From Sinohyriopsis cumingii (lineage: Eukaryota; Mollusca; Bivalvia; Unionida; Unionidae), in contig JAPYKE020000516.1 of assembly GCA_028554795.2 (NCBI GenBank), positions 301,432 through 365,431 of the forward strand: 64,000 nucleotides of DNA, given 5' to 3'. Below are positions 25,618-39,500 of the stretch, piece by piece. A program made the position numbers and the translations under genes. The notes beneath the pieces are model-generated. The model did no database searches. It was given only the letters and a program-made list of their open reading frames with translations, and was not told where the DNA came from. Every line of letters starts with the position of its first letter. Positions within the stretch are counted from its first letter, which is position 1.

Positions 25618-25929
25618 GATGTGATTTTTTATTTTTAACGTAGCTTTAACGATTTTTCAGTGATATAGCTACGATGCCTGCAATATAGCAGTTTATAGTG
25701 ATGTCTAGCACTGGGGCATCATGCCGCAGACATGTAGTATGATGTCCCACCAGTCACATTATCCTGACACCAGGCCGACCAGTCCTAACACTAACCCCTT
25801 AATGCTGAACGCCAAGCGAGGCAGCTGTTAGTACCATTTTTTAAGTATCTGGTATGACTCGGCCGGGGATCGAAACCACAACCTCCCGCATCCGAGGCGG
25901 ACGCTCTAACCACTAGGGCACCGGAGCAG
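25618..25929 (-). mobile_element. tRNA-derived SINE, copy 4 of array (recombinant)
   Basis: Same element, 312 bp. Its 3' part (low coordinates) has the hairpin variant of copy 3 at 25738. Its tRNA-like head has the B-box change of copies 6 and 7 at 25875 (B box becomes GTTTCGATCC). The element therefore spans an exchange point. A further private change, AGGGCACCGG near 25916, alters the A-box region. Confidence 0.9.
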
Positions 25930-27532
25930 TTAATAGTTTTAGATTTTACAACACTAAGCACATTTTACATTTTGACAATAACACATCATTACAAATATTT
26001 AGATTGCAAGAAAATAGAAGTTACAATTTTATTAAAAGCACTGGTACCAGTAAGACTAAAGGAGATAGTGAAAAAAAAAGAATCAGGATGAACAGATTAG
26101 TAGTGTAGTAAAGAATCCATATAACAGAATGACATCAAGTATTTTTCATCAATTTCATCATCAGTTAACGATACTGCTTAAAAATGTATTGTACTAGATA
26201 ATAGACTTTTTTAGTTATCCTTTTTGCAATACAAATACCAAATGATGGCTTGGAACTAAGTGCCAAAAGGTCTGCAGAAAATACCACCATGATCAAAATA
26301 TACATAGGAAGAACCAAACACAAACAGGACAAATTTTATCCATCTTGTTTTGAGTTTACACAGATCAGTCAGTCTCTTATGTTTAATGTAATTTAATTTT
26401 TGCACACAGAGAGCATGTACATCATTTGGTCATACATCTGCATGATATAAAAGTTTGTCTCTTTATTCTTTTGTTGCCACAGTGGTTCTGCCAACTAGAG
26501 ATCTACATACACTTAATTATGTTGTATGGGGATTCTCTGATGTTCCTTATGAGTATTAATCTGTTAATTGTTTCTGAATTTAATATGATCCTCCTCCTCT
26601 GTGTACGAATATTATTCTGTGCTGTCCTTTCATTGCCTGCTGTCTGAAACGCATATGCAAAACTAGCTTGAACAAGTTACTGTTCTTTATGGTTGTGCAA
26701 TTTTCAACATCTCACATGTATGGCCCCACGGGTATTCTCTCTTGGATATCTCTGTTCCAAAAAGAACAGTTTTGAACCAGAGGTCTCCTTAGGATTTTAA
26801 AACTAAGAGTCCATGGCTCCCATTTTGAGAAAAGTATGAGTCCCACCAGGAAAAGTTGCAGTCCCCTCTCAGAAAACTATGCAAATTATAAGAACTATTG
26901 GTTGCCATAGAGTTTAATTTCTACATTCTTTATAACACTGACATAGCTCTTGCTTGTTCATCAGAGTGAGTCTGAATTTTTTTGATCCAAGGAAGGTCTT
27001 ATTCAAAGCACTAAGCTAAGTATCATACACTTTCTTACACTTGGCTACTGTCCCTTCCAAACTATCAGTTCTAGCAACTTTAGCATTCTCCTGAATCTCA
27101 TTACAATCTTCGTCAGTTTGCCACTGAACCCCAATACTCATTCAAGTCTAAGTCTCAACATGTCATGATTCCGAGGTCACGTGCACTGCTTAGTCCGTTA
27201 CACTCAGAAATGAACACAATAATGAAAGCTAAAGTTGTTTATTTGATGTACTGTTATAAATGACCACATGTACATCTCTGGGTATTTCTGCCTCTGAATT
27301 CAAGCACTGTAAATATCAGTAGATTTTCCCACCCAGTTGCCAGTCAAAGCCTTTGGTCTTGCTGCTTAGCTACTGCAGCATGTTCTTTTGATGTACTCTT
27401 ATAATGGTGACGACTGGCGGGAGGGGCTTTCAACCACTAACTTCTGTCATTGTAAATATCAGCACAGCTAACTGATCAACACATTTTCTCACTATGCAGG
27501 TGACTGAAGCAGGACTGGCAAGTCTTTGAATT

Positions 27533-27977
27533 TTACCGCCCACCTAAATAAAAAAAAAAATTGGCATCCAAATACCTGTGATTATAAGCGTTTCCGAGAC
27601 CTCTGTCAGTCTTCACTAACATGAACTCTGCCAAAGATTCACTTCCTTGAATCAGTGTTTTACTGCCTCTTATGCCATATTTTTCTCTTCCACAATGCTG
27701 TATTAGGGTTTTAAGTCCAACATTCCCATAATCTGCTTGTTTAGACATGGGTATCTTGAATAAATATAACCAGCATATTGTCCATCCAACACGTACATCG
27801 GACTCGCACTCAACATCAATTTTGGGCTCAAAATCACACACTGGTATTTCCAGTAACATTTTCCCAATGTCCAACAGACCGATATACATGAAATTCATTG
27901 TCATCATAGCTATCACCAGCCAGTATTTGCCGACTGAAAACGTCGTCTGAAGACAAACCGTCTTGTGATTCAACCAT
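27533..27977 (-). pseudogene. Frame-broken coding remnant, copy 4
   Basis: The A run near 27550 is three bases longer than elsewhere, adding one Phe near the end of frame B (146 codons). Nearby bases also change (AATACCTGTG and AAGCGTTTCC), giving Lys to Asn and Ala to Arg. The GGACTCGC silent variant is shared with copies 6-8, fitting the exchange described for this unit. Confidence 0.35.
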
Positions 27978-28601
27978 TTTGGTTTCCTGTGTGGCCCTTA
28001 TTGGAAACACGCATTTGTAAAACTTCCACGATATAAGGCTAAAACTCCATAAAATGCTTGTTCCTGGGCCAATGAACCAATCAAATTTAGTTTAACAGCC
28101 ATTCATGTCGAACTGAAGTATCCAGATGGACATATAACACAATTAAGTTTACTATATGTTCTTTACATTTGTTTCTCAGTACTGACCTTTCCACTGTGTG
28201 ACAATCAATGCAAATCATATGTTAATCTAAAATACCTTCAAAGATGACTTCACGGTGAAGTTCTTGTCAAAGGTTGACCTGCTCTTTTTTGAGATACTGG
28301 ACTGTCAACATAGCAGTAATTAAACAGAACACAGATTTCACTTTCGAATCATCACCAAGGCCTTATTACTCACTGAGTGCTGTTGCCAAAATACACACAG
28401 ACAACAACACCCTGAGCTCATATTATCAAGAATAAATGGTTACCTTTTAAATCCCTACCAAAAATGCATAAATAAAACTCTTCTATCTCCACCAAAATAA
28501 GAGAGGAACAAATATTCTAAAAATAGACTAGAAATACATTCGTGGGTACTGAACTGGAAGTATTAATTGTGAAGTAATTCCTGACAGGCTCCATGTTTTA
28601 A

Positions 28602-28796
28602 GCCAATTTTAGTCAAACTTTTATATTTGCATGCTATACCTATTTCAACTTTATACATGAAGTCTTTTTTAAATTCCTTGCAAACAAAACATGTGACACC
28701 TGTCAGAAAGTATGTAGTGCTGGTGTTCCACAGGGTGCAAGGTCTAGTCCAAGTGCTCTTGAGAAGCCAAAACTAAATTTGCTATATCTTCCTTAA
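28602..28796 (+). pseudogene. Probable RT fragment, copy 4
   Basis: Same frame; motif begins at 28722. It has the TTTTTTAAATTCC variant (Leu to Phe upstream of the motif) shared with copies 6-8. Confidence 0.4.
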
Positions 28797-31700
28797 TTAT
28801 AGAAATTTTTCAATGCAGTAAAAAACAAATTGTAATACAAGACAAGCCCTGTCTGAAAATATGTTTGAAATTTATCAATATTGATAAATTAAATTTTAAT
28901 CGCAATTTAAATAAACATTTAAATTTTAAAAAGTAAATTGTTATTGAAAACTTAAATTTTTATACAAGTTTTAAAACACAGATTGACAAATTTTAGACAG
29001 AAAAGTTGACTAATGAATGGTATTTAAAACAAATGGTAGTCTGGGTTTGTACAACTGATAACATTTTTCCCAAGGATAGTGAAGCAACATAGCTCATAGT
29101 GATTTTGGCAGTAAACCGCTATATGCCTGTCCAGATACATATTGGTGTACACACTAAAGAAACAATGCCAGGTGCTATGTTCCACATTTATTGTGTCAGG
29201 TACTTAGGCAGTTGTTTCCATAACTAATAGCACATTCAGATTTAAAGTTCTGATGGGACCACTACCATGTTTTATAGCAAAAATGCATTCCATTTCAATG
29301 TCGATAACTACAAAAGGTGACAATGGGATAGGAAAAGAGTTTCTAGGGAGGCTCTATCTTACTGAAAAATGGTGCTGATCTCTCTCGTGAAGACCTAAGC
29401 CATGTCTCTGAGGTGCTATATATCAGTGTGGTGATATGAACTAGTCTTGGTCACTTATGGCAGTACACTGCACAACATGCCCTTATGAAACCTTGCTATC
29501 ACCACCAGACTGGCTGGAGGGAATCTACTGAATTCTTATAGATAGTATAATCTGCTGCATATTTTTATTTGTATTCATTCTTTATAATCAGTCTTTTGTC
29601 CTTTTGTTTGTTTGTCTGTCACCCAAGTATGTCTCTGATACTGTGAAATTGCAAATTTTCATGGTGGCTTATTATTTGTAGATGTCATTGATCAGTCCCT
29701 TAATACCTACTAATTTAACATCCATGAATACAGATTTTATAATAGATATTTCTATTCTAATACAGAAATCATGACTTTGTATCCTTACTAAACTCTTTGT
29801 TTACCTAAAGTGATCACTATGTCTTGCTATTTTTTGTTTTGTTGTCAGGCATGCTGCTTTTGATTAGAATAATAGTTAAATCTTGTATTGCTTTAAATGT
29901 GTGGTCAGATTCTTTGATTCCTTTTTATTATTCTTTTGAATAAATGTTTTGGTAAACTTATATGATTTGTCAGAAGAAAAAAACAACGATGCCTGTGGAA
30001 GTGATGTCGCATATTTTCTGCATACTTTTACACTATACCATTTCTTGTAAGAACATCTTTTTCAGTTACTGATGTCTTATTCTTATGCCTTGTTACAAGA
30101 CTAATATAAAGTTATTTCAAAAAAATATAGCAAGTCAAACATTTTTATATCGTAAGTTAGATTTGAAAAAATGGATGAAAGTCAAGGAATCATTTTCCCC
30201 AGAGCACTCATAAAATCAATGTCATTGCAGTTAACTGTATTGTCAATAGCATCATCATCATCACTGACGGCCTACCAGTAACATTCTGCACTTTCAATCC
30301 ATCTGTCACAGGTTCTATCTCCCACTTCTTGTCTTTCATACGAGACTTATACCTATGGCCTGAGGGGCCTTCATGGCAGAGTGATATAAGATGCTTGTCT
30401 TGTGATACAGATCTGAGGGGCTTCCATGGCAGTGGTACAAAATGCTTGTCATGTGATTACTTGCCTCCAATGTGTAAATGAGAATGTTGCCAGTTACTTG
30501 TGGAAGGTCAGTTGTTCTACGTAAGTGGTGTTTGGTGTCTCAAAAGGACTTGGATTTTCTTCAGCAGTAAAACTGGCTGCCATATAAAGATTCTATTCAT
30601 CTGAAAATGGTGTAAAGGCCACAATGATCTACTGAAACCCCGAGATCTCATGTCTAAATGACTTCAGCTGTTGGAGATAAACGTCAAATCAACAGAGGCT
30701 CCATGTGCCCAAGTGTACTAAGGTACTTGCTTTTACATCACTTGCACATCTCACAGAGTGAGTTTGTGTGACAGATCAAGCAATTTTGGTTGGTGGTCTT
30801 TCGGGGTTCTTCCTCCACCTAATACATTGTTAAAAACTCACCAAAAAAACCCAAATCAAACCACACTAAATCAACCAACTAATCAACTGTAGCCACAGCA
30901 GCAAAGGTACTAGTCAATCATTTTTGCCACAGCTGTATGAGTTTATAACTTTTGACTCAAGTAATTTTTGTAGACCTTAGAATATCGTCAATTATGCCTT
31001 TCTGACAGTTACCTAAAAGTCATCATCAGTTGGTGCAAATAGATTTTTCATGGTGAGCATACGAGATGGAAAAGACTTGAGCAATCCTGCATCATACACT
31101 GCCAAAAAGTTTACATTTTAGCTCACTTAAATTTTCTCTTAACAATGTTCATTGTTCCAACTAGAACTGTTATAACTTATTCAAGCTATATTCACCAATA
31201 TCTGGAGATATGCATCTGAAATAAATATTTGTAACAAAGTATGAGAATGCATCAATGTTTTTCAATGGTGCATTTGAATTGAGCAACAACCACAATCAAC
31301 AAACCAATAAATAAAATTATTCACATCCCTCAGACTGAAGTAGGGTATAATCATAATCTGCCAAAAGATTTTAAAATTTTTAAATTTGCCAAATATTTTT
31401 TCCAACCATACTGATTCAGTGGACATATCACCAGAACGGACAGAAACAAACCAGAAGGTTACAATCGATTTGATACATCTTTTAAGTAGCTAAATTCCTA
31501 TTGGTTTAGTAAACTGTACACCCTTTATTGTCTTCCTTTTGATGAAATTTCTTACTGAAGCTAAGAAAATAATGTTGCACACATAAAACAAGAGGCACAC
31601 TTCAACTTATTCTTGTTTTTATTATACTTCTCCATTCCAGCCTGTTCTTATGGTCTTGTCCCCCCACATACTGTTTGTCTTGTTTATGATATGTATCTAA

Positions 31701-33330
31701 ATTCCTCACTTACTTTTCCTACTACTATACAAATGTTCTGTGAACATGCATATCAGTGTGAAACACAGTGGGGAGACTAAATCCAAGATTGAAAACCTCT
31801 ACATTTTTGGATGTATTCTGCTTGGATTCCATATTTCTGCACAAAACGCAAGAGTTCAGGACTCTCTGTACTAATTCAATTCTCACTGTAAACCTGTGCA
31901 AACCCAATGATATTAAAATTCAGTAACTTACAATTTTGAGTGCTCATGATCAAATCTGTATCAGTATATACACATCTATGATGACAGCTTTTGTGAAAAG
32001 AAAACCATAACAGCTGCACCATTTTCTGGATCTATACAAATTTGAAATGTGTGCTTTCAATACTGCACCAAAGAGTCAGCTGCTGATTTCAGTAATGAGT
32101 CGTCCAAACTCGGGTCTGTAAAGGGACGGAAATTATGTTAATAAAACAATATCCCTCACTTTTTTCAGTTACAAGTAGGACAAGCTCTCAAAAGATTGTT
32201 TTTACTAAAATCTTACTTTCATTATCAACCAATCAGGGACAGTCAAACCCATATATACTCTATTTTAAATAATCTTCACTGATTTATAGTATGGTTCTTG
32301 TTTCACATCTGTAATAATGTGAGTCCTTTAACAACTCTCAATGGTTGTAAGCCTTTTTCGACCATGCTGAATAGACACACTGTAAGATAATGTTCAAGTA
32401 ACAGAAATACCATGGGATAACCAGAGAACAATAAAACTGAATAGGCAAGTTATCTCCCCTGCAGGGATGCTGCCAGGATTTCAGGATGTACTCTAAGTTT
32501 TGTGTGTGTGTGATCTCCAATGAGAAAGTGGTGGTGGTGGGAATAGTCTAAATATTTGTCACTCTTTCTCACTGTTTCACTCTGTTACGGCTCTACTGAA
32601 ATCAAAATTCTTGAAGAGATGTCATCTCTAGTTGTATAGCAATTATTACTGTGATGTCATTGGGCATGGTCACGTGGTTGTTGTGGGGTCTTGGTTGGGA
32701 TGGCATAAAGACCATAGGCTTACTCCATATTTGACAGCTAATTATGATGTTGTCAAAAGAATTAATAAATTTCTAACAATTCAGTTGGACTCGGATACTT
32801 GATTCATAGTCAATGAACAGTTCTAAAATTGATGTCTTTATTTTGGAGCTATGTTCCTCCATCACATTCAAGATATGGACATACCAAAGGTGAAATTGGT
32901 ATAGTTGCATCCTAAACTACTAATGTGGCTACTTCAAATGTTATTTAATGTGAGACTTTAATGCAAGAACTCGTAGCTTCAGTGATTTTTGGGTTAAAAA
33001 AAATTAATTTCTTCTCAAACAACTCAATTTGGTGCAGATTACATTGTTTTTTAATGATACAGTGAGAATTCTTGATGTGTAAATATTGTGCAAGAAATGA
33101 ACAACATCAGATCAGAAAATTACTACCACTGGGAAAATACTGATTGGAATATACAGAACTAATGATATAATTATTAAAGTAGAATATGTGGTGACAATAC
33201 GAGCAATAGTTCTACAACTTTGTGCAAAATACATCTTGTACAACTATTCTGTTGTTTCTAACAATACTGTAATATGGCAATAATTTCTGTCCAATTTTAC
33301 TTTAGTCCTCTGCTTATTAATAGTTTTAGT

Positions 33331-33642
33331 GATGTGATTTTTTATTTTTAACGTAGCTTTAACAATTTTTCAGTCATATAGCTACGATGCCTGCAATATA
33401 GCAGTTTATAGTGATGTCTAGCACTGGGGCATCATGCCGCAGACATGTAGCATGATGTCCCACCAGTCACATTATCCTGACACCAGGCCGACCAGTCCTA
33501 ACACTAACCCTTTAATGCTGAACGCCAAGCGAGGCAGCTGTTAGTACCATTTTTTAAGTATCTGGTATGACTCGGCCGGGGATCGAACCCACAACCTCCC
33601 GCATCCGAGGCGGACGCTCTAACCACTAGGCCACCGGAGCAG
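33331..33642 (-). mobile_element. tRNA-derived SINE, copy 5 of array
   Basis: Same element, 312 bp, with intact A and B boxes and unmutated hairpin. A private change gives AACCCTTTAATG near 33506 where the others read AACCCCTTAATG. Flanking duplication at 33317-33329 and 33643-33655. Confidence 0.9.
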
Positions 33643-35247
33643 TTAATAGTTTTAGATTTTACAACACTAAGCACATTTTACATTTTGACAATAACACATC
33701 ATTACAAATATTTAGATTGCAAGAAGATAGAAGTTATAATTTTATCAAAAGCACTGGTACCAGTAAGACTAAAGGAGATAGTGAAAAAAAAAGAATCAGG
33801 ATGAACAGATTAGTAGTGTAGTAAAGAATCCATATAACAGAATGACATCAAGTATTTTTTCATCAATTTCATCATCAGTTAACGATACTGCTTAAAAATG
33901 TATTGTACTAGATAATAGACTTTTTTAGTTATCCTTTTTGCAATACAAATACCAAATGATGGCTTGGAACTAAGTGCCAAAAGGTCTGCAGAAAATACCA
34001 CCATGATCAAAATATACATAGGAAGAACCAAACACAAACAGGACAAATTTTATCCATCTTGTTTTGAGTTTACACAGATCAGTCAGTCTCTTATGTTTAA
34101 TGTAATTTAATTTTTGCATACAGAGAGCATGTACATCATTTGGTCATACATCTGCATGATATAAAAGTTTGTCTCTTTATTCTTTTGTTGCCACAGTGGT
34201 TCTGCACAACTAGAAATCTACATACACTTAATTATGTTGTATGGGGATTCTCTGATGTTCCTTATGAGTATTAATCTGTTAATTGTTTCTGAATTTAATA
34301 TGATCCTCCTCCTCTGTGTACGAATATTATTCTGTGCTGTCCTTTCATTGCCTGCTGTCTGAAACGCATATGCAAAACTAGCTTGAACAAGTTACTGTTC
34401 TTTATGGTTGTGCAATTTTCAACATCTCACATGTATGGCCCCACGGGTATTCTCTCTTGGATATCTCTGTTCCAGAAAGAACAGTTTTGAACCAGAGGTC
34501 TCCTTAGGATTTTAAAACTAAGAGTCCATGGCTCCCATTTTGAGAAAAGTATGAGTCCCACCAGGAAAAGTTGCAGTCCCCTCTCAGAAAACTATGCAAA
34601 TTATAAGAACTATTGGTTGCCATAGAGTTTAATTTCTACATTCTTTATAACACTGACATAGCTCTTGCTTGTTCATCAGAGTGAGTCTGAATTTTTTTGA
34701 TCCAAGGAAGGTCTTATTCAAAGCACTAAGCTAAGTATCATACACTTTCTTACACTTGGCTACTGTCCCTTCCAAACTATCAGTTCTAGCAACTTTAGCA
34801 TTCTCCTGAATCTCATTACAATCTTCGTCAGTTTGCCACTGAACCCCAATACTCATTCAAGTCTAAGTCTCAACATGTCATGATTCCGAGGTCACGTGCA
34901 CTGCTTAGTCCGTTACACTCAGAAATGAACACAATAATGAAAGCTAAAGTTGTTTATTTGATGTACTGTTATAAATGACCACATGTACATCTCTGGGCAT
35001 TTCTGCCTCTGAATTCAAGCACTGTAAATATCAGTAGATTTTCCCACCCAGTTGCCAGTCAAAGCCTTTGATCTTGCTGCTTAGCTACTGCAGCATGTTC
35101 TTTTGATGTACTCTTATAATGGTGACGACTGGCGGGAGGGGCTTTCAACCACTAACTTCTGTCATTGTAAATATCAGCACAGCTAACTGATCAACACATT
35201 TTCTCACTATGCAGGTGACTGAAGCAGGACTGGCAAGTCTTTGAATT

Positions 35248-35689
35248 TTACCGCCCACCTAAATAAAAAAAATTGGCATCCAAATACGCGTGATTATAAG
35301 CCCTTCCGAGACCTCTGTCAGTCTTCACTAACATGAACTCTGCCAAAGATTCACTTCCTTGAATCAGTGTTTTACTGCCTCTTATGCCATATTTTTCTCT
35401 TCCACAATGCTGTATTAGGGTTTTAAGTCCAACATTCCCATAATCTGCTTGTTTTGACATGGGTATCTTGAATAAATATAACCAGCATATTGTCCATCCA
35501 ACACGTACATCGGATTCGCACTCAACATCAATTTTGGGCTCAAAATCACACACTGGTATTTCCAGTAACATTTTCCCAATGTCCAACAGACCGATATACA
35601 TGAAATTCATTGCCATCATAGCTATCACCAGCCAGTATTTGCCGACTGAAAACGTCGTCTGAAGACAAACCGTCTTGTGATTCAACCAT
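35248..35689 (-). pseudogene. Frame-broken coding remnant, copy 5
   Basis: Private changes are Thr to Ala (ATTGCCATC near 35609), Lys to Arg (AAGCCCTTCC near 35298) and one silent change (TTTTGACATG near 35452). Replacement changes outnumber silent ones, which does not suggest protein-level constraint. Confidence 0.35.
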
Positions 35690-36313
35690 TTTGGTTTCCT
35701 GTGTGGCCCTTATTGGAAACACGCATTTGTAAAACTTCCACGATATAAGGCTAAAACTCCATAAAATGCTTGTTCCTGGGCCAATGAACCAATCAAATTT
35801 AGTTTAACAGCCATTCATGTCGAACTGAAGTATCCAGATGGACATAGAACACAATTAAGTTTACTATATGTTCTTTACATTTGTTTCTCAGTACTGACCT
35901 TTCCACTGTGTGACAATCAATGCAAATCATATGTTAATCTAAAATACCTTCAAAGATGACTTCACGGTGAAGTTCTTGTCAAAGGTTGACCTGCTCTTTT
36001 TTGAGATACTGGACTGTCAACATAGCAGTAATTAAACAGAACACAGATTTCACTTTCGAATCATCACCAAGGCCTTATTACTCACTGAGCGCTGTTGCCA
36101 AAATACACACAGACAACAACACCCTGAGCTCATATTATCAAGAATAAATGGTTACCTTTTAAATCCCTACCAAAAATGCATAAATAAAACTCTTCTATCT
36201 CCACCAAAATAAGAGAGGAACAAATATTCTAAAAATAGACTAGAAATACATTCGTGGGTACTGAACTGGAAGTATTAATTGTGATGTAATTCCTGACAGG
36301 CTCCATGTTTTAA

Positions 36314-36508
36314 GCCAATTTTAGTCAAACTTTTATATTTGCATGCTATACCTATTTCAACTTTATACATGAAGTCTTTTTGAAATTCCTTGCAAACAAA
36401 ACATGTGACACCTGTCAGAAAGTATGTAGTGCTGGTGTTCCACAGGGTGCAAGGTCTAGTCCAAGTGCTCTTGAGAAGCCAAAACTAAATTTGCTATATC
36501 TTCCTTAA
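36314..36508 (+). pseudogene. Probable RT fragment, copy 5
   Basis: Same frame; motif begins at 36434. Retains the Leu form upstream of the motif, as in copies 1-3. Confidence 0.4.
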
Positions 36509-39500
36509 TTATAGAAATTTGTCAATGCAGTAAAAACCAAATTGTAATACAAGACAAGCCCTGTCTGAAAATATGTTTGAAATTTATCAATATTGATAAA
36601 TTAAATTTTAATCGCAATTTAAATAAACATTTAAATTTTAAAAAGTAAATTGTTATTGAAAACTTAAATTTTTATACAAGTTTTAAAACACAGATTGACA
36701 AATTTTAGACAGAAAAGTTGACTAATGAATGGTATTTAAAACAAATGGTAGTCTGGGTTTGTACAACTGATAACATTTTTCCCAAGGATAGTGAAGCAAC
36801 ATAGCTCATAGTGATTTTGGCAGTAAACCGCTATATGCCTGTCCAGATACATATTGGTGTACACACTAAAGAAACAATGCCAGGTGCTATGTTCCACATT
36901 TATTGTGTCAGGTACTTAGGCAGTTGTTTCCATAACTAATAGCACATTCAGATTTAAAGTTCTGATGGGACCACTACCATGTTTTATAGCAAAAATGCAT
37001 TCCATTTCAATGTCGATAACTACAAAAGGTGACAATGGGATAGGAAAAGAGTTTCTAGGGAGGCTCTATCTTACTGAAAAATGGTGCTGATCTCTCTCGT
37101 GAAGACCTAAGCCATGTCTCTGAGGTGCTATATATCAGTGTGGTGATATGAACTAGTCTTGGTCACTTATGGCAGTACACTGCACAACATGCCCTTATGA
37201 AACCTTGCTATCACCACCAGACTGGCTGGAGGGAATCTACTGAATTCTTATAGATAGTATAATCTACTGCATATTTTTATTTGTATTCATTCTTTATAAT
37301 CAGTCTTTTGTCCTTTTGTTTGTTTGTCTGTCACCCAAGTATGTCTCTGATACTGTGAAATTGCAAATTGTCATGGTGGCTTATTATTTGTAGATGTCAT
37401 TGATCAGTCCCTTAATACCTACTAATTTAACATCCATGAATACAGATTTTATAATAGATATTTCTATTCTAATACAGAAATCATGACTTTGTATCCTTAC
37501 TAAACTCTTTGTTTACCTAAAGTGATCACTATGTCTTGCTATTTTTTGTTTTGTTGTCAGGCATGCTGCTTTTGATTAGAATAATAGTTAAATCTTGTAT
37601 TGCTTTAAATGTGTGGTCAGATTCTTTGATTCCTTTTTATTATTCTTTTGAATAAATGTTTTGGTAAACTTATATGATTTGTCAGAAGAAAAAAAACAAC
37701 GATGCCTGTGGAAGTGATGTCGCATATTTTCTGCATACTTTTACACTATACCATTTCTTGTAAGAACATCTTTTTCAGTTACTGATGTCTTATTCTTATG
37801 CCTTGTTGCAAGACTAATATAAAGTTATTTCAAAAAAATATAGCAAGTCAAACATTTTTATATCGTAAGTTAGATTTGAAAAAATGGATGAAAGTCAAGG
37901 AATCATTTTTCCCAGAGCACTCATAAAATCAATGTCATTGCAGTTAACTGTATTGTCAATAGCATCATCATCATCACTGACGGCCTACCAGTAACATTCT
38001 GCACTTTCAATCCATTTGTCACAGGTTCTATCTCCCACTTCTTGTCTTTCATACGAGACTTATACCTATGGCCTGAGGGGCTTTCATGGCAGAGTGATAT
38101 AAGATGCTTGTCTTGTGATACAGATCTGAGGGGCTTGCATGGCAGTGGTACAAAATGCTTGTCATGTGATTACTTGCCTCCAATGTGTAAATGAGAATGT
38201 TGCCAGTTACTTGTGGAAGGTCAGTTGTTCTACGTAAGTGGTGTTTGGTGTCTCAAAAGGACTTGGATTTTCTTCAGCAGTAAAACTGGCTGCCATATAA
38301 AGATTCTATTCATCTGAAAATGGTGTAAAGGCCACAATGATCTACTGAAACCCCGAGATCTCATGTCTAAATGACTTCAGCTGTTGGAGATAAACGTCAA
38401 ATCAACAGAGGCTCCATGTGCCCAAGTGTACTAAGGTACTTGCTTTTACATCACTTGCACATCTCACAGAGTGAGTTTGTGTGACAGATCAAGCAATTTT
38501 GGTTGGTGGTCTTTCGGGGTTCTTCCTCCACCTAATACATTGTTAAAAACTAACCAAAAAAACCCAAATCAAACCACACTAAATCAACTAACTAATCAAC
38601 TGTGGCCACAGCAGCAAAGGTACTAGTCAATCATTTTTGCCACAGCTGTATGAGTTTATAACTTTTGACTCAAGTAATTTTTGTAGACCTTAGAATATCG
38701 TCAATTATGCCTTTCTGACAGTTACCTAAAAGTCATCATCAGTTGGTGCAAATAGATTTTTCATGGTGAGCATACGAGATGGAAAAGACTTGAGCAATCC
38801 TGCATCATACACTGCCAAAAAGTTTACATTTTAGCTCACTTAAATTTTCTCTTAACAATGTTCATTGTTCCAACTAGAACTGTTATAACTTATTCAAGCT
38901 ATATTCACCAATATCTGGAGATATGCATCTGAAATAAATATTTGTAACAAAGTATGAGAATGCATCAATGTTTTTCAATGATGCATTTGAATTGAGCAAC
39001 AACCACAATCAACAAACCAAGAAATAAAATTATTCACATCCCTCAGGCAGAAGTAGGGTATAATCATAATCTGCCAAAAGATTTTAAAATTTTTAAATTT
39101 GCCAAATATTTTTTCCAACCATACTGATTCAGTGGACATATCACCAGAACGGACAGAAACAAACCAGAAGGTTAAAATCGATTTGATACATCTTTTAAGT
39201 AGCTAAATTCGTATTGGTTTAGTTAACTGTACACCCTTTATTGTCTTCCTTTTGATGAAATTTCTTACTGAAGCTAAGAAAATAATGTTGCACACATAAA
39301 ACAAGAGGCACACTTCAACTTATTCTTGTTTTTATTATACTTCTCCATTCCAGCCTGTTCTTATGGTCTTGTCCCCCCACATACTGTTTGTCTTGTTTAT
39401 GATATGTATCTAAATTCCTCACTTACTTTTCCTACTACTATACAAATGTTCTGTGAACATGCATATCAGTGTGAAACACAGTGGGGAGACTAAATCCAAG

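Larger units (their letters stand above)
23138..30852. repeat. Tandem array unit, copy 4 (7715 bp, mosaic)
   Basis: Complete unit and the clearest recombinant. It matches copy 3 up to position 25738. From 25875 to about 28.4 kb it matches copies 6-8 (GAAAATAGAAGTTACAAT near 26010, CTGCCAACTAGAGATC near 26487, GGGTATTTC near 27281, GGACTCGCAC near 27801). Towards its right end it returns to the copy 2/3 type (TTGTTACAAG near 30089, GAGGGGCCTT near 30364). Markers alternate between about 28.2 and 30.1 kb, so more than one exchange is likely. Confidence 0.97.
30853..38565. repeat. Tandem array unit, copy 5 (7713 bp)
   Basis: Complete unit. It carries the copy 3/4 marker CAGACTGAAG near 31331 but lacks their ATCGGCC and TAATTAAATT changes. 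Its middle is of the copy 1-3 type (GAAGATAGAAG, GGGCATTTC, GGATTCGCAC). Its right end is of the copy 1/6/7/8 type (TTGTTGCAAG near 37804, GAGGGGCTTT near 38075). It marks the transition between the left (2-4) and right (6-9) halves of the array. Confidence 0.97.
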
